Positions 59,631-64,000 of a stretch of DNA of 64,000 nt are shown here, piece after piece. Under the pieces are notes generated by a model. The model did not search any database. It was not told the origin of the DNA and saw only the letters and a list, made by a program, of their open reading frames with translations. Origin of the DNA: Nonomuraea sediminis (lineage in GTDB: Bacteria > Actinomycetota > Actinomycetes > Streptosporangiales > Streptosporangiaceae); NCBI RefSeq assembly GCF_018531495.1, contig NZ_JAHDTI010000004.1, positions 186,001 to 250,000 on the forward strand, in the 5' to 3' direction. The position numbers and the translations under genes are program-made. How positions within the stretch are numbered: the stretch's first letter is position 1; each line of letters opens with the position of its first letter.

Positions 59631-59978
59631 TCACTCTTTCGAGCGATATCCACCGCGCAGCAGCCGCTGCGCCTTCTCCTGGTCGAAGTCCAGGGCGCGG
59701 CGCGGCGCCTGGATGCGCCCGATACGGACCCCGAGATCCCGTACTGCGGCGGCCACCGCGGGCTCGGTCAGCACGCGCAGCCCGAAGGCCAGCTCGGCGG
59801 GGGAGACGTCGAAGCGCTTCTCCAGCTCGACCCCCTGTGCCACCGCGGCCAGCTCGTCGGCGCCGAACCGGCGGTGCGCGCCCTGCTCCCTGACGGGCGG
59901 CAGCAGGCCGAGCGCCTCCCGGTATCGCAGCATCCGCGGTGACATGCCCAGCCTTCTGGCGGCTTCAGTGATCCGCAC
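59631..59978 (-). CDS. MerR-family transcriptional regulator
   Basis: A 115-residue regulator starting R-I-T-E-A-A-R-R-L-G-M-S-P-R-M-L-R-Y, the MerR winged helix, followed by a short dimerisation helix (DLGVRIGRIQAPRRAL). It lacks the metal-binding cysteines of MerR itself. GTG 59978 places the start at the domain boundary with AGGGA upstream; a TTG at 60017 would add 13 residues. A 19-bp inverted repeat covers the GTG. It is divergent from ahcY, so it may regulate methionine/SAH metabolism. Confidence 0.83.
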   Translation of the reverse strand: MRITEAARRLGMSPRMLRYREALGLLPPVREQGAHRRFGADELAAVAQGVELEKRFDVSPAELAFGLRVLTEPAVAAAVRDLGVRIGRIQAPRRALDFDQEKAQRLLRGGYRSKE

Positions 59979-59998
59979 AGCGGATCCCTGAAGCCGCC
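59958..59998. promoter_or_regulatory. Long inverted repeat spanning the MerR start codon
   Basis: Arms of 19 bases (59958-59976 and 59980-59998) match with one exception, around a three-base centre ACA. On the minus strand the GTG start overlaps the loop. It could be an autoregulatory operator or an mRNA hairpin that blocks initiation. Confidence 0.75.
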
Positions 59999-60136
59999 GG
60001 GCGAGCTGTGTTTTCAAGAGCTGTTATCCGCATCCTTACATTCTTACGTCAGATTCGCGCGTCCTGTGATGCGACCTAGCCAGGAGCGCGCCTAAACTCG
60101 ACGGCGACAAGCATCGTGACGCGAGGGGAAAACCCG

Positions 60137-61564
<1,428 letters not shown>

Positions 61565-61924
61565 TCTTCTTCTGGAGATCGTTTCCTGTACGGCGAGGCC
61601 GGCGATACGCCCCTCGCCGTACAGGGCCGGGCCTGTCCAAGCACGCCACTCCGGTGATGCGGGGTTGATCGCCGTGACGTGCGCACGATGGGCCGGGTCC
61701 TTCGCCTCCCACCCCGGGCGCCGATGTCTCTCGCGCCGACCCTCGCCGCACACCGTCCCGCCGACCCGGCGCGACGTGGTTCCGGGGAGGGGTCGGGCGG
61801 GTTCCGGAGGGTCGTAGCGGCTTGCAACCCGCATCGCCGGAGGAGCGTCTCCCTGGACAGGGGCCGGCCGGAGTGCGGCGGGTGGCGGTGGGCTCGGCTT
61901 GCCGTAAAAGATCTTAGGAGAGCT
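61565..61924. other. 360-bp gap between the two SAH hydrolase genes
   Basis: It holds the ahcY terminator and GC-rich sequence without a convincing ORF. Near 61800-61860 several short complementary GC stretches occur, but I could not match a known SAM or SAH riboswitch. An AGGAG for the next gene is at 61916-61920. Confidence 0.5.
61585..61625 (+). terminator. ahcY terminator
   Basis: CCTGTACGGCGAGG (61585-61598) and CCTCGCCGTACAGG (61612-61625) form a perfect 14-bp stem with a 13-nt loop, 20 nt after the ahcY stop. No T-tract follows. Confidence 0.82.
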
Positions 61925-63160
61925 GTGACCGGACAAGGCCGGGGTGAGGGGCAGATCGCCTGGGCGGGGCGGTCGATGCCGGTGCTGACCGCGATCGGGG
62001 AGCGGTTCGCGGCGGAGCGGCCGCTGGACGGGCTGAAGATCGCCGCGTGCCTGCATGTGACGGCTGAGACCGCGGTCCTGGTGGGGGCGCTCAAGGCGGG
62101 CGGGGCGGAGATCGCGCTGGCCGCGTCGAATCCGCTCTCGACCCAGGACGACGTGGCCGACGCGCTGCGCGAGTACGGCATCGCCGTGCACGCCAGGGCG
62201 GGCGTCGACCGCGCCACCTACTACCGGCACATCGACCAGGCGCTCGACATAGGCCCCGACCTGGTGCTCGACGACGGGTGCGACCTGGTCAACATCCTGC
62301 ACACCGAGCGCACCGACCTGCTCGAGCAGGTGAGCGGCGGCTGCGAGGAGACCACCACGGGCATCATCCGGCTGCGGCAGATGGCGGCCGAGAACGCGCT
62401 GCGCTTCCCCATGGTGGCCGTGAACGACACGCGGACCAAGCGGATGTTCGACAACCGCTACGGCACCGGGCAGTCCACCCTCGACGGCATCATGCGGGCC
62501 ACCAACACCATGCTCGCCGGGCGGACGGTCGTGGTGGCCGGGTTCGGCTACTGCGGGCGCGGCGTGGCCGAGCGGGCCAAGGGGTTCGGCGCCCGGGTGA
62601 TCGTCACCGAGATCGACGCGGTCAAGGCGCTCGACGCCACGCTGCAGGGCTACGAGGTGCGCCCGATGGCCGAGGCGGCCGAGCTGGGCGACCTGTTCGT
62701 CACCGTCACGGGCAACCGCGACGTGATCCGCGCCGAGCACCTGGAGCGGATGCGCGACGGGGCGATCCTGGCCAACGCCGGGCACTTCGACGTGGAGATC
62801 GACGTGCGCGCGCTGGCGGACCTGGCCGCCGAGGTGCACAGCGGCGTCAGGCCGAACACCGACGAGTACGTGCTGGCCGACGGGCGCCGCCTGCTCCTGC
62901 TGGCCGAGGGCCGCCTGGTCAACCTGACCGCCGCCGAGGGGCACCCTGCCGCGGTCATGGACATGTCCTTCTCGGCGCAGGCGCTGGCCGTGGAGTGGCT
63001 GGTCAACGAGCGCCTACGGCTGGCGCCCGGCGTCTACGACGTACCCGAGGAGATCGACCACGAGGTGGCCAGGCTCAGGCTCGCCGCCACCGGCATCGGC
63101 ATCGACACGCTCACCCCCGCGCAGGAGGAGTACTTGCACTCCTGGCGCGTCGGCTCCTGA
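61925..63160 (+). CDS. Second S-adenosylhomocysteine hydrolase homologue, short archaeal-like form
   Basis: A 411-residue paralogue. It keeps FGYCGRGVAERAKGFGA for NAD, FDNRYGTGQSTLDGI, G-H-F-D-V-E-I-D, and P-N-T-D-E-Y-V, but lacks the about 40-residue insert of ahcY and ends H-S-W-R-V-G-S instead of the Lys/Tyr tail. That is the form of archaeal and Thermotoga enzymes, some of which prefer S-inosylhomocysteine. So the substrate may differ from AhcY. GTG 61925 has AGGAGAG just upstream. It is convergent with the SpoIIM-family gene. The gene adds a second route next to the standard one. Confidence 0.9.
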   Translation: MTGQGRGEGQIAWAGRSMPVLTAIGERFAAERPLDGLKIAACLHVTAETAVLVGALKAGGAEIALAASNPLSTQDDVADALREYGIAVHARAGVDRATYYRHIDQALDIGPDLVLDDGCDLVNILHTERTDLLEQVSGGCEETTTGIIRLRQMAAENALRFPMVAVNDTRTKRMFDNRYGTGQSTLDGIMRATNTMLAGRTVVVAGFGYCGRGVAERAKGFGARVIVTEIDAVKALDATLQGYEVRPMAEAAELGDLFVTVTGNRDVIRAEHLERMRDGAILANAGHFDVEIDVRALADLAAEVHSGVRPNTDEYVLADGRRLLLLAEGRLVNLTAAEGHPAAVMDMSFSAQALAVEWLVNERLRLAPGVYDVPEEIDHEVARLRLAATGIGIDTLTPAQEEYLHSWRVGS

Positions 63161-64000
63161 TCACGCGGTCGGCGCCACGTCCGGCGCCCGCTCGATGTCG
63201 CCCGTCTCCTGCCGCTGTACGGCGCGGCGGCCGAAGACCACGATGTAGCCGAGGAAGGCCACCTCGGCCAGCACGCCGATGCCGATGCGGACCGGCGTCG
63301 GCAGCCCTGACGGGGTGACGAACGCCTCGATGAGCCCCGACACGAACAGCACCACCACCAGGCCGAGCGCCACGCTCATCACCGCGCGTCCCTGCTCGGC
63401 CAGTACCTCGGCACGTCTTCGCGGCCCAGGATCGATCACCGTCCAGCCCAGCCGCAGGCCCGCCGCGGCCGCCAGGAACACCGCTGTCAGCTCGAGCAGG
63501 CCGTGCGGGGTGATCAGGCCGAAGAAGATGTCGAGCTTGCCGCGCGAGGCCATCAGCCCGCCGCTGACGGCCACGTTCAGCGCGTTCTGCAGCATCAGGT
63601 ACGGGATCGGCAGCCCCACCAGGATCGCCGAGATGATCATCAGTGCGGCGACCCACGCGTTGTTCACCCAGACGTGGCCGGCGAAGGAGGCCGCCGGGTT
63701 CTCGGAGTAGTAGTCGGCGAAGTCGTGCTCGACCAGCTGCGTGATCTCCTCGGGAGAGGCGATCGCCCGCTGCACGTCGGGGTTGCCCGCGACCCACGCG
63801 CCCGCGATCCAGGAGACGGCGAAGAAGGCCACAGCCATGCTCAGCCACCACCACCGCGCCCGGTAGGCCACGACGGGGAACGACACGGTGAAGAAGCGCG
63901 CCAGCTCCCGCCAGGCCGGGGTGTGCGCCCCGGTCACGGCCGACCTGGCCCTGGCAACCAGCGCCGACAGCCTGCCCGCGAGCAGCGCGTCGGCGGAGGC
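63161..64000 (-). CDS. SpoIIM-family (stage II sporulation protein M) membrane protein, cut by the window edge
   Basis: The 3' 279 codons of a gene whose start lies beyond base 64000; the reading frame is open to the edge (ASADALLAGRLSALVARARS before V-T-G-A-H-T-P-A-W). About five transmembrane helices are present, including WWLSMAVAFFAVSWIAGAW, and the family segment GLITPHGLLELTAVFLAAAAGLRLG with NALNVAVSGG. The relatives are DUF95/SpoIIM proteins common beside RDD-domain and MoxR genes in actinomycetes. A GTG inside (63937) could be misread as the start, but homologues extend upstream. Confidence 0.88.
   Translation of the reverse strand, partial: ASADALLAGRLSALVARARSAVTGAHTPAWRELARFFTVSFPVVAYRARWWWLSMAVAFFAVSWIAGAWVAGNPDVQRAIASPEEITQLVEHDFADYYSENPAASFAGHVWVNNAWVAALMIISAILVGLPIPYLMLQNALNVAVSGGLMASRGKLDIFFGLITPHGLLELTAVFLAAAAGLRLGWTVIDPGPRRRAEVLAEQGRAVMSVALGLVVVLFVSGLIEAFVTPSGLPTPVRIGIGVLAEVAFLGYIVVFGRRAVQRQETGDIERAPDVAPTA

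Noticed and set aside
59272..59634. In-frame extension of the histidine kinase up to 59634
   Set aside because: The added 120 residues show no membrane or domain pattern and ATG 59271 has a good ribosome site.
60018..60136. Possible SAH riboswitch before ahcY
   Set aside because: I could not find the conserved GAGGAGCGCUGC-type core or the required pairing; only a normal ribosome site is visible.
61700..61924. Possible riboswitch or small RNA before the second SAH hydrolase gene
   Set aside because: Short GC-rich complementarities are present but no known SAM, SAH or cobalamin core; a covariance-model search would be needed to say more.
61679..61924. In-frame extension of the second SAH hydrolase
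   Set aside because: Arg/Pro-rich shadow sequence ahead of a GTG that has AGGAGAG at proper distance.

Overview
The window is high-GC DNA with frequent GTG and TTG starts, WhiB, coenzyme F420 genes and LytR-CpsA-Psr (LCP) wall-attachment proteins. This points to a filamentous actinomycete, probably Streptosporangiales (Nonomuraea- or Streptosporangium-like). The family-level guess is an inference; the phylum-level one is well supported by the whiB/manB neighbourhood and F420 biosynthesis. No IS element, CRISPR array, phage gene, tRNA or rRNA was seen. The window opens just outside a STAS gene and ends inside a SpoIIM-family gene.

0-19 kb is a cell-envelope polymer region. It holds two LCP proteins, an ExoA-like GT2, a TagF-like CDP-glycerol glycerophosphotransferase, a fused cytidylyltransferase/short-chain reductase of the CDP-ribitol (Bcs1) type, and two CDP-alcohol phosphotransferases. 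It also holds a LicC-like nucleotidyltransferase, a glycerol-1-phosphate dehydrogenase homologue, another GT2, an orphan ABC ATPase, a GT4 and a membrane acyltransferase. Together they look like a pathway that makes CDP-activated polyols, including a possible sn-glycerol-1-phosphate branch, assembles a phosphodiester glycopolymer and attaches it to peptidoglycan. An acetoacetate-decarboxylase-like gene and an ECF sigma/anti-sigma pair sit within this block.

19-32 kb is dominated by membrane glycosyltransferases and isoprenoid-sugar type genes: two GT-C-like polytopic proteins, a polyprenyl-phosphate GT2, two GT4s, two UPF0104/LPG-synthase-TM proteins, a methyltransferase and an NDP-sugar pyrophosphorylase. 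A ydjG/ydjI-like zinc-ribbon plus SPFH pair lies among them. 31.8-37 kb has a DNA glycosylase, the F420 enzyme FbiC and a secreted solute-binding/vWA protein. 37-40 kb holds an LPMO and a DoxX gene under a shared palindromic operator, and a secreted heptapeptide-repeat protein. 39.9-44.6 kb holds fbiB-fbiA (FbiB carries a repeat-expanded N-terminus) and a Q/P/Y-rich membrane protein.

44.6-53 kb is the conserved actinobacterial whiB-manB neighbourhood: whiB, a large GT2 membrane protein, a DUF5719-type protein, a zincin-like protein without its zinc motif, a DUF3499-type protein, phosphomannomutase, a Trm112-like protein and a phosphosugar isomerase. It supplies mannose-1-phosphate to the sugar pyrophosphorylase and glycosyltransferases. 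53-64 kb has a CDF transporter, an MprF-like lipid lysyltransferase divergent from an esterase, a two-component system with a GerMN lipoprotein-like gene, a MerR regulator overlapped by a long inverted repeat, and two different S-adenosylhomocysteine hydrolases.

The best candidates for undescribed biology are the glycerol-1-phosphate/CDP-alcohol module (4.6-12.7 kb), the operator shared by the LPMO and DoxX genes, the secreted heptapeptide-repeat protein, the long palindrome over the MerR start, and the ECF sigma gene that lacks a normal start codon.
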